Shown here: one piece after another, positions 15,073-23,638 of the stretch
Layout: the number at the start of each line of letters is the position of its first letter
How positions within the stretch are numbered: position 1 is the stretch's first letter
Assembly (NCBI GenBank): GCA_041660925.1
Contig: JBAZVI010000009.1
Location: forward strand, 124,001 to 188,000
Reading direction: 5' to 3'
From: Elusimicrobiota bacterium
Lineage (GTDB): Bacteria; Elusimicrobiota; Elusimicrobia; UBA1565
DNA: 64,000 nt
Program-made: the position numbers and the translations under genes
Notes under the pieces: generated by a model
Seen by the model: only the letters and a program-made list of their open reading frames with translations
What the model was told of the DNA's origin: nothing
The model's database searches: none

Positions 15073-16934
15073 TGTGCGGGATCTGCGGATTCTCAGGTCC
15101 CTCCCGAGAAGACATCCTTCGCCGCATGGCCGACGCCATCAGGCACCGAGGCCCGGACGAAGACGGATTCTACTCCGACGACGCCGTGAACCTCGGGATG
15201 CGCCGCCTCAGCATCATCGATCCCGCCACCGGCCGACAGCCTCTGCACAACGAGGACTCCCGCCTATGGGTCGTGATGAACGGCGAGATCTACAACGCCC
15301 CGGAACTGCGCCGTGAGATGGAAGCCCGCGGCCACCGGTTCTACACCGACCATTCCGACACCGAGACGCTCCCGCACCTTTACGAGGAATACGGCGATGA
15401 CTTTCCCACGCACCTCAACGGGATGTTCGCCGCCGCGCTTTGGGACCGCGTCCGGCGGCGCCTGCTCCTGGTGCGCGACCGGATGGGGGTCAAGCCCCTT
15501 TTCTATCGCGTCGCGAACGGCCGGCTGATCTTCGGCTCCGAGATCAAGGCGCTCCTGGCCCATCCCGACTGCCCCAAGGAGATGGACCGGGCGGCCCTCT
15601 ACCACTACTTCACCTTCAAGCACGTCCCCGCCCCAAGGACCGCCTTCGCCGGGATATCCGTCCTGAAGCCCGGCGAACAACTGGTCTTCGAGGACGGAGA
15701 GGCGAAGCGGCAGACTTGGTGGCGCCCGTCTTTCCGGGAGGACCGGACCGCCGACGAGCCCTCCGCCAAGGAGCGGATCCTGAGCATCCTCGACGACGCG
15801 ACCAGAATCCGCATGCGCAGCGACGTCCCCTTCGGGGCGTACCTCAGCGGAGGGCTGGACTCCAGCGCCGTCGTCACCCTGATGCGCCGGGCACGCAGCG
15901 GTCCGCTGCTGACTTTCTCCCTCGGATATGAGGAAGATTTTCGCAACAAAGCCTCCGATCTGACGGCCGCCCGCCGCGTCGCGAAGTCTCTGGGGACCGT
16001 ACATCATGAATACCTCATGTCCGCGCGCGAGCTCGAACAGGACGCGGGAGATATCCAGCACTCCTTCGACCAGCCGTTCTCCGGCACCGTCTCGACCTTC
16101 TTCCTGACCAAGCTCATCTCGAAGCACGTCAAGGTCGCCCTCTCCGGCGACGGAGCCGACGAACTGTTCGGCAGCTACCTCTCTCACAGGACCGCCGGGC
16201 CCATCCACCGGTACGGTGCGCTCCGAGAGAAGGCCCTCTCCGGAAAGCTGACCGCAGCGGAGGCCCACACCCTGCAGCCGTGCGATTCCGCATTCCTGGA
16301 GCGTCTCTTCGCGGCCTCCGGCGGCGATGAAGCGGCCTGGCGCTGCCGCCTCCATCTCTTTGCCGACGAGGAGAAGCGGCATCTGCTCAGCCGGGAGTTC
16401 CTGCACGCCGCCGCCGGGGAGGATTCCCTGGACATGATCCGCGAGGACTTCCGCGACGTCCAGGCGGCCGACCCCCTCAACCGCGTCCTGGAGATGGAGT
16501 ACAAGCACCAGTTCCCGGACCAGGTCCTGGCCTTCCTCGACTCCCTCTCCATGGCGCACTCGGTCGAGGTCCGGTCCCCTTTCCTCGACTATCGGCTCGT
16601 CGAATTCGCCGCTGCTCTCCCCGAAAGCCTCAAGATCCGAGGTCCGGTGGTCAAGAGCATCCTTAAGGATACCTTCCGCGACCTCCTCCCGCCGGGGGTG
16701 GCCGACAGACCCAAGGAGGGGTTCGTCCTGCCGGTCAACGATTGGCTCGCCGGCTCCCTCCGGGAATGGCCGGCGAAGGTGCTCAGCCGAGAACGCATGG
16801 CCCGGCACGGCTGCTTCGACGCGGAGACCGTGCTCGGTCTCACGAAGGCGATGCGCCCGGGCGACGCCGCCCGGGCGGGAAAGATCTGGAACCTCATGAT
16901 GTTCCAGATATGGTGGGAGCGCTATTTTGGCTGA
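15072..16934 (+). CDS. asnB: Asparagine synthetase B-type (glutamine-hydrolysing) amidotransferase
   Basis: The ATG at 15072 gives MCGICGF, exposing the catalytic Cys2 of a class II glutaminase after Met removal; the open frame continues upstream but that part is noise. The 620-residue enzyme has RHRGPDEDGF and NGEIYN in the glutaminase domain, the synthetase PP-loop YLSGGLDSSAVV (about 257-268), and SGDGADELFGSY. Paralogues in O-antigen loci often amidate sugar carboxyls or make modified amino acids instead of bulk asparagine. It is coupled to the SPASM gene upstream and overlaps the formyltransferase downstream by 8 nt. Confidence 0.92.
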   Translation: MCGICGFSGPSREDILRRMADAIRHRGPDEDGFYSDDAVNLGMRRLSIIDPATGRQPLHNEDSRLWVVMNGEIYNAPELRREMEARGHRFYTDHSDTETLPHLYEEYGDDFPTHLNGMFAAALWDRVRRRLLLVRDRMGVKPLFYRVANGRLIFGSEIKALLAHPDCPKEMDRAALYHYFTFKHVPAPRTAFAGISVLKPGEQLVFEDGEAKRQTWWRPSFREDRTADEPSAKERILSILDDATRIRMRSDVPFGAYLSGGLDSSAVVTLMRRARSGPLLTFSLGYEEDFRNKASDLTAARRVAKSLGTVHHEYLMSARELEQDAGDIQHSFDQPFSGTVSTFFLTKLISKHVKVALSGDGADELFGSYLSHRTAGPIHRYGALREKALSGKLTAAEAHTLQPCDSAFLERLFAASGGDEAAWRCRLHLFADEEKRHLLSREFLHAAAGEDSLDMIREDFRDVQAADPLNRVLEMEYKHQFPDQVLAFLDSLSMAHSVEVRSPFLDYRLVEFAAALPESLKIRGPVVKSILKDTFRDLLPPGVADRPKEGFVLPVNDWLAGSLREWPAKVLSRERMARHGCFDAETVLGLTKAMRPGDAARAGKIWNLMMFQIWWERYFG

Positions 16935-17793
16935 ACTCCGCGTCCTCCTCTTCGGCATGACCGGACTCGGGAACGGCGTCCTGCGCGGCCTGCTGGACAT
17001 CCCGTCCGTGCGAGTGACGGGCGTGGTCTGCCCGCGGCCGGAACCCGGTCCTTTCCCCCACTACCCATGTCGCAAGATCGAAGACGAGGCGTCCGAGCGC
17101 GGAGTGCCGGTCCTCCCGGGCGTGGACCTGTCCGATCCCACTCAAACGGCGCGCCTCGCAGACCTCGGTGCGGACCTCCTGGTGGTCGGATCCTTCCGCA
17201 AGATCCTGCCTGCCGCGGTCATCGCCCTCCCCGGACTCGGGGCCATCAACGTCCACCCCTCGCTGCTTCCTCGCTATCGAGGAGCGACCCCGACCGTGTG
17301 GGCCATCCTCAACGGCGAGACCGAGACGGGAGTCACGGTCCACTTCATCGAAGACGAGCGGCTCGACGCCGGACCGGTCATCGTCCAGCGGCGCATCGCC
17401 CTGACGTCAGAGGACACCGACGGGAGTCTGCGCCGCCGACTGGCGGAACTCGCACGCGCGCTCGTCCCGGAAGCCGTCGCGGCCGTCGTCGCGCGTCCGC
17501 GAAAAGATTTCTCTCCTCAAGACGAATCGAAGAGCAGCTGGTTCCCCAAACGGACCCTGGCCGATGCTCAGCTCGACCCGTCTCGACCGCTGCCGGAACT
17601 CCGACGGCGCATCCGGGCCATGTCGCCATGGCCCGGAGCCCGGCTGCGTCAGGAAGAACGGGAATACATCGTGACCGAGGTGAACGAAGTGAACACGTCG
17701 GAACCGCACCCGCAAGGGCTGCAGGGAACTTCGGTCCTCCGCCTTCGCAACGGAAGCCGGACGCTGTCCTTCATGACCGCGCATGAAGCGTAA
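16927..17793 (+). CDS. Formyltransferase, probably sugar N-formyltransferase
   Basis: The 288-residue protein carries the N10-formyl-tetrahydrofolate transferase core: LLFGMTGLG at the start, NVHPSLLPRYRGATP (about 110-124) with the Asn/His pair, and the loop Asp in RLDAGPVIVQ. Size and its place among sugar aminotransferases favour an amino-sugar N-formyltransferase over the housekeeping methionyl-tRNA enzyme. The start is TTG (16927), overlapping asnB; an ATG at 16960 would cut the first strand. It overlaps the following SPASM gene by 11 nt. Confidence 0.8.
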   Translation: MAELRVLLFGMTGLGNGVLRGLLDIPSVRVTGVVCPRPEPGPFPHYPCRKIEDEASERGVPVLPGVDLSDPTQTARLADLGADLLVVGSFRKILPAAVIALPGLGAINVHPSLLPRYRGATPTVWAILNGETETGVTVHFIEDERLDAGPVIVQRRIALTSEDTDGSLRRRLAELARALVPEAVAAVVARPRKDFSPQDESKSSWFPKRTLADAQLDPSRPLPELRRRIRAMSPWPGARLRQEEREYIVTEVNEVNTSEPHPQGLQGTSVLRLRNGSRTLSFMTAHEA

Positions 17794-18796
17794 ATCGACG
17801 AAGCCGGTCCTGGCGCATACGCGACGATCCTACGGGCTCCGGCCGCAAGCCCGCGAGTTTCCGATGATGTGCGTCCTTTCCTTCGTCTACGCCTGCAACG
17901 CCCGCTGTCCCAACTGTCCCTACACGAACTCCTCGATCCGCAAAACCTACAAGGACGCGCTCTTCATGGACGCGGACATCTTCCGGAAGATCGCGGACGA
18001 ATGCGGGAGATACGGCGCCTGGATCCGCCTATCCGGAGGCGGCGAACCCATGCTCCACCCCCAAGTCCTCCCGCTCATCGAATATGCCAAGGGACGAGGA
18101 GCCAAGATCGGGCTCATCACCAACGGATCGCGGTTCACGGATGCGAACTCCCGCCGCCTGCTCCGGGCGGGCGTGGACATGATCGAGTTCAGCGTCGACG
18201 CGTCGGATGCGGAGACCTACGCCAAGGTCCGCCCCGGCCTCGACTGGAAGCGTCTGGTGCTCAACGTACGACGCATGGCGCGACTGAGGAACAGGCTGCG
18301 AGCCCGTACCAAGATCATCGCCAGCGCCGTCAATCAAGTCGGCGTGGACGCGGAGCGGGTCGCCGCGTTCTGGAGGCCCATCGTCGACGAGTTCCAGAAG
18401 CGAAAATATCTGACCTGGGGGATCAACGACCCCGCCCGCTCGGCCGATCCGGCTCCCTATCTTCCTCCCGAACAGCGCGTGCCCTGCCCGTTCCTCTTCG
18501 AACGGCTCAACATCGATTCCCGCGGGAAGGTGATGATGTGCGGCCTGGATATCGCGGGCGACACGGACATGGGAGATGCACGAAGGCGCTCCATCGCGGA
18601 GATCTGGCGAGGCGCCGCCTTCGAGCGCTTGCGTGAGCTTCATCTCTCTGGACGCGGACGGAAGATCCCCCTGTGCCGGGACTGCCCCGATTGGAAATAC
18701 CGTTCCTGGAAGCACAACTACTGGAAGCTCGTACGAAGAGCCGCCTATCGGCGCGGGAACCGGCTTGGACGCCCGCTCTCCCGCGAGAAGGCGTGA
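17783..18796 (+). CDS. Radical SAM/SPASM-domain protein, paralogue of the 14134 gene
   Basis: The 337-residue protein has the radical SAM motif CNARCPNC (about 39-46), LSGGGEPMLHP, and LITNGSRF. A C-terminal cysteine set follows (VPCPFLF, VMMCGLD, LCRDCPDW). The C-terminal half resembles the 14134 protein. The reaction is unknown; such enzymes can oxidise or epimerise sugars and peptides. It sits between the formyltransferase and WbqC, in the same tight operon. Confidence 0.83.
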   Translation: MKRKSTKPVLAHTRRSYGLRPQAREFPMMCVLSFVYACNARCPNCPYTNSSIRKTYKDALFMDADIFRKIADECGRYGAWIRLSGGGEPMLHPQVLPLIEYAKGRGAKIGLITNGSRFTDANSRRLLRAGVDMIEFSVDASDAETYAKVRPGLDWKRLVLNVRRMARLRNRLRARTKIIASAVNQVGVDAERVAAFWRPIVDEFQKRKYLTWGINDPARSADPAPYLPPEQRVPCPFLFERLNIDSRGKVMMCGLDIAGDTDMGDARRRSIAEIWRGAAFERLRELHLSGRGRKIPLCRDCPDWKYRSWKHNYWKLVRRAAYRRGNRLGRPLSREKA

Positions 18797-18800
18797 CCCC

Positions 18801-19505
18801 ATGGTGATCGGCATCCTGCAGCCCGGATACATCCCCTGGCTGGGATTCTTCGAGCAGCTCCATCGCAGCGACGTGTTCGTCCTGTACGACGACGTCCAGT
18901 ACGACAAGAACGGCTGGCGCAACCGCAACCGCATCAAGACTCCCACCGGACCGCAATGGCTGACCGTGCCCGTGTCCTTTGATTTCTCCGCGCACCCCGC
19001 CATCAACGCCGTGCGCATCAACAATCAGACCGATTGGCGCCGCAAGCACCTCTTGTCCCTCCGCCAGAACTATTCCCAGGCCGCGTTCTTCCGGGACTAC
19101 GTCGGCATCTTCGAAGAGGCCTACGCCCGGTCCTGGGAAAAACTCGTCGACCTCGACCTGCATCTCTTGCGGGAGCTGGCCGGCGCGCTGGGTCTGGGGC
19201 ATAAGCGCGTCCTGCTCTCCTCCTCGCTCGGCATCCCCGGCGAAAGAGTGGAACGCCTCATCAATACATGCAAACATCTCGGGGCGGACACCTTCTATGA
19301 AGGCGCCGCCGGACGAGACTACATGCATCCCTCCGACTTCGCCGCCCACGGCATCACGCTCGAGTTCCAGGACTACGCGCACCCGACCTATCGACAGCTC
19401 CACGGCGCCTTCATCCCGTACCTGTCGGTCGTCGACCTGCTGTTCAACTGCGGCCGAGACAGTCTGGATATACTGATCGGCCGAAAACCAGGGGCAACCA
19501 TATGA
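18801..19505 (+). CDS. WbqC-like family protein
   Basis: The ATG at 18801 gives a 234-residue protein starting MVIGILQPGYIPWLGFFEQL. YDDVQYDKNGWRNRNRIKT follows, then KHLGADTFYEGAAGRDYM later. The opening QPgYlPWlG and the FVlYDDVQydK segment are hallmarks of WbqC-like proteins, which occur in O-antigen loci beside aminotransferases. The biochemical role is not established; acyl transfer has been suggested. It is adjacent to the 4,6-dehydratase-like gene with an ATGA overlap. Confidence 0.85.
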   Translation: MVIGILQPGYIPWLGFFEQLHRSDVFVLYDDVQYDKNGWRNRNRIKTPTGPQWLTVPVSFDFSAHPAINAVRINNQTDWRRKHLLSLRQNYSQAAFFRDYVGIFEEAYARSWEKLVDLDLHLLRELAGALGLGHKRVLLSSSLGIPGERVERLINTCKHLGADTFYEGAAGRDYMHPSDFAAHGITLEFQDYAHPTYRQLHGAFIPYLSVVDLLFNCGRDSLDILIGRKPGATI

Positions 19506-20545
19506 GCACCCGAAAGACCATCCTCGTCACAGGCGGAGCCGGCTTCATGGGAAGCAACTTCGTCAAGCACATCTTCCGCAAGTACCCGGATTATCGGGTC
19601 ATCGTACTGGATTCCCTGACCTATGCCGGCAGCGTCGAGAACCTTCCGGTGGACATCAACACCTCCCAGGACGAGCGGATCAGCTTCTGGTACGGCGACG
19701 TCCGCAACGGCGAACTCATGGACACCCTCGTCGAGCAGGCCGACGCAGTGGTCCACTTCGCGGCCGAGACGCACGTCACCCGCTCCATCTACGACAACCT
19801 CCTCTTCTTCGAGACGGACATCATCGGGACCCAGACCGTGGCCAACGCGGTGCTGAAGTACCGCTCCAAGGTCGAGCGCTTCATCCACATCTCCAGCTCG
19901 GAGGTCTACGGCACCGCGATCGCGCCCAAGATGGACGAGGACCATCCTCTGCTGCCTCTGAGTCCTTATGCGGCGGCCAAGGCCGGGGCCGACCGCCTCG
20001 TCTTTTCCTACTGGACGACCTATGAGCTCCCCGCGATCATCCTGCGGCCGTTCAACAACTACGGCCCTTACCAGCACCTTGAGAAGGCCGTGCCGCGCTT
20101 CATCACCAGCTGCATCCTCAACGACCCCATCCGCCTGCACGGCGACGGGAGCGCGGCGCGCGACTACGTCTACGTCCAGGACCTGTGCGCCGCCGTCGAC
20201 CTGGCCCTGCACGCCGACATCGCGAAGGTCAAAGGCCAGATCTTCAACGTCGGCTCCGAGACCCACCGCTCGATGCTCTCCATCGCCCAGACCATCGTCA
20301 AAGCCATGGGCGCGAGCGAGTCCCTGATCACCTTCGTCGGAGACCGCCCCGGACAGGTCTTTCGGCATACGGCCGATGCCGCAAAGATCCGAAGGATCCT
20401 CGGCTGGAAGCCCGCGGTCTCCTGGGAGCAGGGACTCCGCGAGACCGTGGAATGGTATCGCCGCAACCGAGACTGCTGGAACAAGCAGCTCTGGATGAGG
20501 GCGGTCCCCATCATCACGAAGACCGGGAAGAGAGAGCTGCACTGA
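19502..20545 (+). CDS. Extended SDR, nucleotide-sugar 4,6-dehydratase-like (RmlB-related)
   Basis: The 347-residue protein has the NAD-binding VTGGAGFMGSNFV (about 9-21), AAETHVTRSI, ISSSEVYGT, YAAAK as the catalytic YxxxK, and RDYVYVQDLCAAV. Overall it is closest to dTDP-glucose 4,6-dehydratases. True RmlB proteins have TDE where this has SSE, and AESHVDRS where this has AETHVTRS, so the dehydratase Asp is missing. It may instead be an epimerase or decarboxylase or use another substrate. It is the only SDR of the 10-25 kb block, so it likely supplies the keto sugar to the DegT enzyme at 13005. Confidence 0.8.
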   Translation: MSTRKTILVTGGAGFMGSNFVKHIFRKYPDYRVIVLDSLTYAGSVENLPVDINTSQDERISFWYGDVRNGELMDTLVEQADAVVHFAAETHVTRSIYDNLLFFETDIIGTQTVANAVLKYRSKVERFIHISSSEVYGTAIAPKMDEDHPLLPLSPYAAAKAGADRLVFSYWTTYELPAIILRPFNNYGPYQHLEKAVPRFITSCILNDPIRLHGDGSAARDYVYVQDLCAAVDLALHADIAKVKGQIFNVGSETHRSMLSIAQTIVKAMGASESLITFVGDRPGQVFRHTADAAKIRRILGWKPAVSWEQGLRETVEWYRRNRDCWNKQLWMRAVPIITKTGKRELH

Positions 20546-20566
20546 CCCGCCCTAGGATGTGAAGCT

Positions 20567-22633
20567 ATGAGCGACCGTCTTCCGTACTCCTCGCATCTGG
20601 ACGCGCTGGCCGAGCGGCCGTGGGCCGTCTTCGCCCTCATCTCCCTCTGGCTCGGGTTGGAGCACGTGATCCTCGGGCCGTACTCCTACGTCAACATCGG
20701 AGAGATGGGAGACTGCGTGCTCCCCGCCGCCTCCCTGCTGACCTCCGGCCTCCTGGGCCCGGGAGTCCACTACTGGCTGCCCACGGTCGCATGCGGGATC
20801 GACCGCCTGGCGAACAGTCTCATGTATCCGCAGGCTCTGGTCCTCCTATCCTTCCTCCTCCCCGGCTGGGCCGCCTATCAGATCTTCCTGCTGACGCATT
20901 ACTTCTTCGCCGGCTATTTCACGTATCGGATCTCCACGGACGACCTCCAGACTTCCCGTCAGGCGGCCGTCTTCGCCGGCGCCGCCGCAGCCCTGACGAC
21001 GCCGTTCACCGGGAGCATCGGAAGCTCCATGCTCCCCTTCGTCCTGTGGTCGCTGGACCGGCTTCTCGACGCCGACTGGAAGCGGGGCCTGACGGGAGCC
21101 GCCCTGCTGGGAGTCTTCTACTCCGTGTTCGCCTCCGCGGTGGTCTCCATGCCCTTCTGCTTCCCATGGATCCTCGCATGGTTCCTGCTCGTCAGGAGAC
21201 GCTTCAACGCGCGCTTCCTGACGCTCTTCGCGGTCTTCGTCGCCTGCTTCATCCCGCTGCACGTCCAGGAGCTGTGGGCCATGTGGCTCCAGGCCCGGGA
21301 CTCCCATCGTCTGCAATGGGCCGCGGAGCTGACCTGCACGGCGGCGGGCTTCTTCGATGGGATCGCGAACGGCCTGCGGCTGGCCTGGAAAGCCGGCAGC
21401 GTCCAGATCGTCGTGGCCGCGACCGGCCTCGCGGCAGCCGGATTCCGGCCCGGCCGATTCGGCCGGGTGTGGACGCTGCTCCTTCTGACCGCGGCGGCGG
21501 CGGGACTCGGCGAATGGGCCAAGGGCTGCCTGATGAGCGGTTCCAGCGTCCTCAAGGGTGTCCACCTCCATCGGTTCTACCTGATCCTCCCATTCAGCAC
21601 GGCCCTGTGCGGCGCGGCGGGGCTCGACCTGTTCGGTCGCAGGAGATGGGTCTTCCCCCTGGCCATGACGGCCTTGCTGGGACTCTCGCTGTCCGTGAAA
21701 TCCTCCGTCCTGTGGGAGTATTACTTCCAGGGCGGCTACACCGCGAACTACCGCAGCCCCGTGCTGCGGGACCTGGCTGCCCAGCGGAGCGACGCCGAGC
21801 CGTTCCGCGTCGCGACCTTCACGCACGGCCTCCTCCCTGCGTACGCCCTGGCCTACGGCCTAGAGACGGTCGACGGCTACATCAACATGTATCCGGCCTC
21901 CTACCATCGATTTTGGTCAAAAGTCATCGAGCCCGTCATAGAGCGCGAGCCGTACCTGAACGAGTATTTCGGCAAGTGGGGGAACCAGATCTATCTCTTC
22001 CTCCATTCCGTTGACGACTGGCCCGGCGGGATCCGCTTCGCCGACCACTACCGCCTTCCGCTGCTCTCGCTCGTGAACACGCGCTACATCATCGCCCGCC
22101 ATCCCCTGTCGGACCCGAACCTCCGACTGCTGACCCCCCAGCCGCCGTGGGAGAGCCTCTCCCGCAAAGAGCACGCGCTGCTCCGGCTCAAGGAGATCTT
22201 CCGCGGGAAGTCCTATCTCCTCATCTACGAGAACACCTCCGCCTTGCCGCGCGCGTTCCTCGTCGGAGGGGTCCGGGGGTTCCCGGACTCCGCAACCCTG
22301 TGGGACTCCATGGGAAAATCCTCGTTGAAGGACCTGCGCGCAGCGGTCTACGTGGAGGCCGGCCGCTGGGAAGGGACGCCCTGGCCCGAGAAGCCCGTGC
22401 GCGGCCGGATCACGCAGAGTCTCTACCGTCCGGACCGCATCCTCATGACGCTGGCCCTCGCCGGTCCCGCGCTCCTGGTCGTATCGAACAACTTCAATCC
22501 CTACTGGAAGTGCACCGTGGACGGCAAGGAGCGCCCGCTCTTCCCCGCCTACGGCGCCTTCTGGGGGGTCCGGCTCGGGAAGGACGACCGGCAGGTCGAA
22601 TTCTCCTACTCCCCCCCCTATCGCCTCTTCTGA
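20567..22633 (+). CDS. Large polytopic membrane protein, GT-C/DUF6044-like
   Basis: The 688-residue protein has roughly ten membrane spans in the first 400 residues. A long soluble region follows (ETVDGYINMYPASYHRFW, SLVNTRYII), then a final span near 630 and a short extracellular end (NNFNPYWKCTVDG). This layout resembles YfhO/DUF6044-type GT-C glycosyltransferases, which use lipid-linked sugar donors outside the membrane. I do not see a certain catalytic DE/ExD motif, so transfer activity is inferred. It lies 21 nt after the SDR gene, with a moderate GGAT-type ribosome site. Confidence 0.6.
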   Translation: MSDRLPYSSHLDALAERPWAVFALISLWLGLEHVILGPYSYVNIGEMGDCVLPAASLLTSGLLGPGVHYWLPTVACGIDRLANSLMYPQALVLLSFLLPGWAAYQIFLLTHYFFAGYFTYRISTDDLQTSRQAAVFAGAAAALTTPFTGSIGSSMLPFVLWSLDRLLDADWKRGLTGAALLGVFYSVFASAVVSMPFCFPWILAWFLLVRRRFNARFLTLFAVFVACFIPLHVQELWAMWLQARDSHRLQWAAELTCTAAGFFDGIANGLRLAWKAGSVQIVVAATGLAAAGFRPGRFGRVWTLLLLTAAAAGLGEWAKGCLMSGSSVLKGVHLHRFYLILPFSTALCGAAGLDLFGRRRWVFPLAMTALLGLSLSVKSSVLWEYYFQGGYTANYRSPVLRDLAAQRSDAEPFRVATFTHGLLPAYALAYGLETVDGYINMYPASYHRFWSKVIEPVIEREPYLNEYFGKWGNQIYLFLHSVDDWPGGIRFADHYRLPLLSLVNTRYIIARHPLSDPNLRLLTPQPPWESLSRKEHALLRLKEIFRGKSYLLIYENTSALPRAFLVGGVRGFPDSATLWDSMGKSSLKDLRAAVYVEAGRWEGTPWPEKPVRGRITQSLYRPDRILMTLALAGPALLVVSNNFNPYWKCTVDGKERPLFPAYGAFWGVRLGKDDRQVEFSYSPPYRLF

Positions 22634-22654
22634 ACCGGGCCGCCGGAAAGAAGA

Positions 22655-22663
22655 TGCTATGAT
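22655..22663 (+). promoter_or_regulatory. Extended -10 promoter before the GT2 gene
   Basis: TGCTATGAT (TGn plus TATGAT, 22658-22663) ends 11 nt before the ATG at 22675, so the expected leader is only a few bases. No -35 match is seen. Confidence 0.4.
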
Positions 22664-22674
22664 GTCCAACGCAC

Positions 22675-23589
22675 ATGGGATACGTTCAGGAGCCTCTTCC
22701 GCGTCCCCTTTACACCCGAGACTCCTGTGCGTCGCTGCCTCTGTTCGAGCATGGCGTCTCTTGGCTGACCTGGGCGTATAACGAGGAAGAGCTCATCGGC
22801 GGCTATCTGCGCCGAGCCAACGACGTCCTGCGCGCGACCGTCCGCGACTACGAGATCGTCGTCATCGACGACGGCAGCACGGACCGCACCAACGAGATCG
22901 TCCGCGCGCTGGCCCTCGAGATCCCGCAGATACGGCTCATCCGCAACCCCGTCAATCTCAACGTCGGTCTCTCCTCGCAGAAGGCCATCCAGAGCGCTTC
23001 GAAGGAGTTCCTCTTCTGGCAGACCATCGATTGGTCCTACGACATCACCTATCTGCGCGTCTTCCTGGAACTCCTGCGCGAGCATGACGTGGTCGCGGGC
23101 GTACGACGATCTCCGGTCCAGGTATCCGGCCCTCTCGCCAAACCCTTCGCGGCGGTCATCAAGCTTTTCGGGGCCAAGCACGTCTCAAGGCGATCGGACA
23201 CCGTCCCGAAGGCCGTCGTGTCCCTCATCAACTACCTTCTCATCCGCACGCTCTTCCGGGTCCCCATCTCCGACTATCAAAACGTCGTCTTCTACCGGAC
23301 CCGCCTGGTCCAGTCCATCCGCTACGAGTCGCGCAGCTCCTTCGCCAACCCCGAAGGTCTCATCAAAGCACATTGGCTGGGAGCCTCGATCAAGGAAGTC
23401 CCCATCTCGTTCCTGCCCCGGGCCCAGGGAGAAGCAAAAGGAACCCGTCCGCACGCCCTCTTCGCCGCGGTGAGCGACATCCTCCGCTGCTGGATCAAGT
23501 GGGTACTCCTCGACCGGGGAGGCTTCGTGCGCAGGGGCCGCATCGACCGCCTGCGCCCCGAGGAATGGGAGAGCGAGGTGCACGAGTAG
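22675..23589 (+). CDS. GT2-family glycosyltransferase
   Basis: The 304-residue protein has a GT-A core with SWLTWAYNEEELI, VVIDDGSTDRTNEIV (about 62-76) and SSQKAIQSASKEFLFWQTIDW. The usual DxD region reads TIDWSYD. C-terminal hydrophobic stretches (about 185-200) may associate it with the membrane. It resembles polyprenyl-phosphate or processive GT2 enzymes; donor and acceptor are unknown. It converges with the radical SAM gene at 23639. Confidence 0.8.
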   Translation: MGYVQEPLPRPLYTRDSCASLPLFEHGVSWLTWAYNEEELIGGYLRRANDVLRATVRDYEIVVIDDGSTDRTNEIVRALALEIPQIRLIRNPVNLNVGLSSQKAIQSASKEFLFWQTIDWSYDITYLRVFLELLREHDVVAGVRRSPVQVSGPLAKPFAAVIKLFGAKHVSRRSDTVPKAVVSLINYLLIRTLFRVPISDYQNVVFYRTRLVQSIRYESRSSFANPEGLIKAHWLGASIKEVPISFLPRAQGEAKGTRPHALFAAVSDILRCWIKWVLLDRGGFVRRGRIDRLRPEEWESEVHE

Positions 23590-23638
23590 AGCGTCGAGGG
23601 CGGCTCCACGCCGTCGGTCGCGCCCCTCGAGCGCGGCG

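Noticed and set aside
23590..23638. Inverted repeat between the converging GT2 and radical SAM genes as a terminator
   Set aside because: The arms pair only with a bulge around an 18-nt loop and no U-tract follows, so it is too weak to list.
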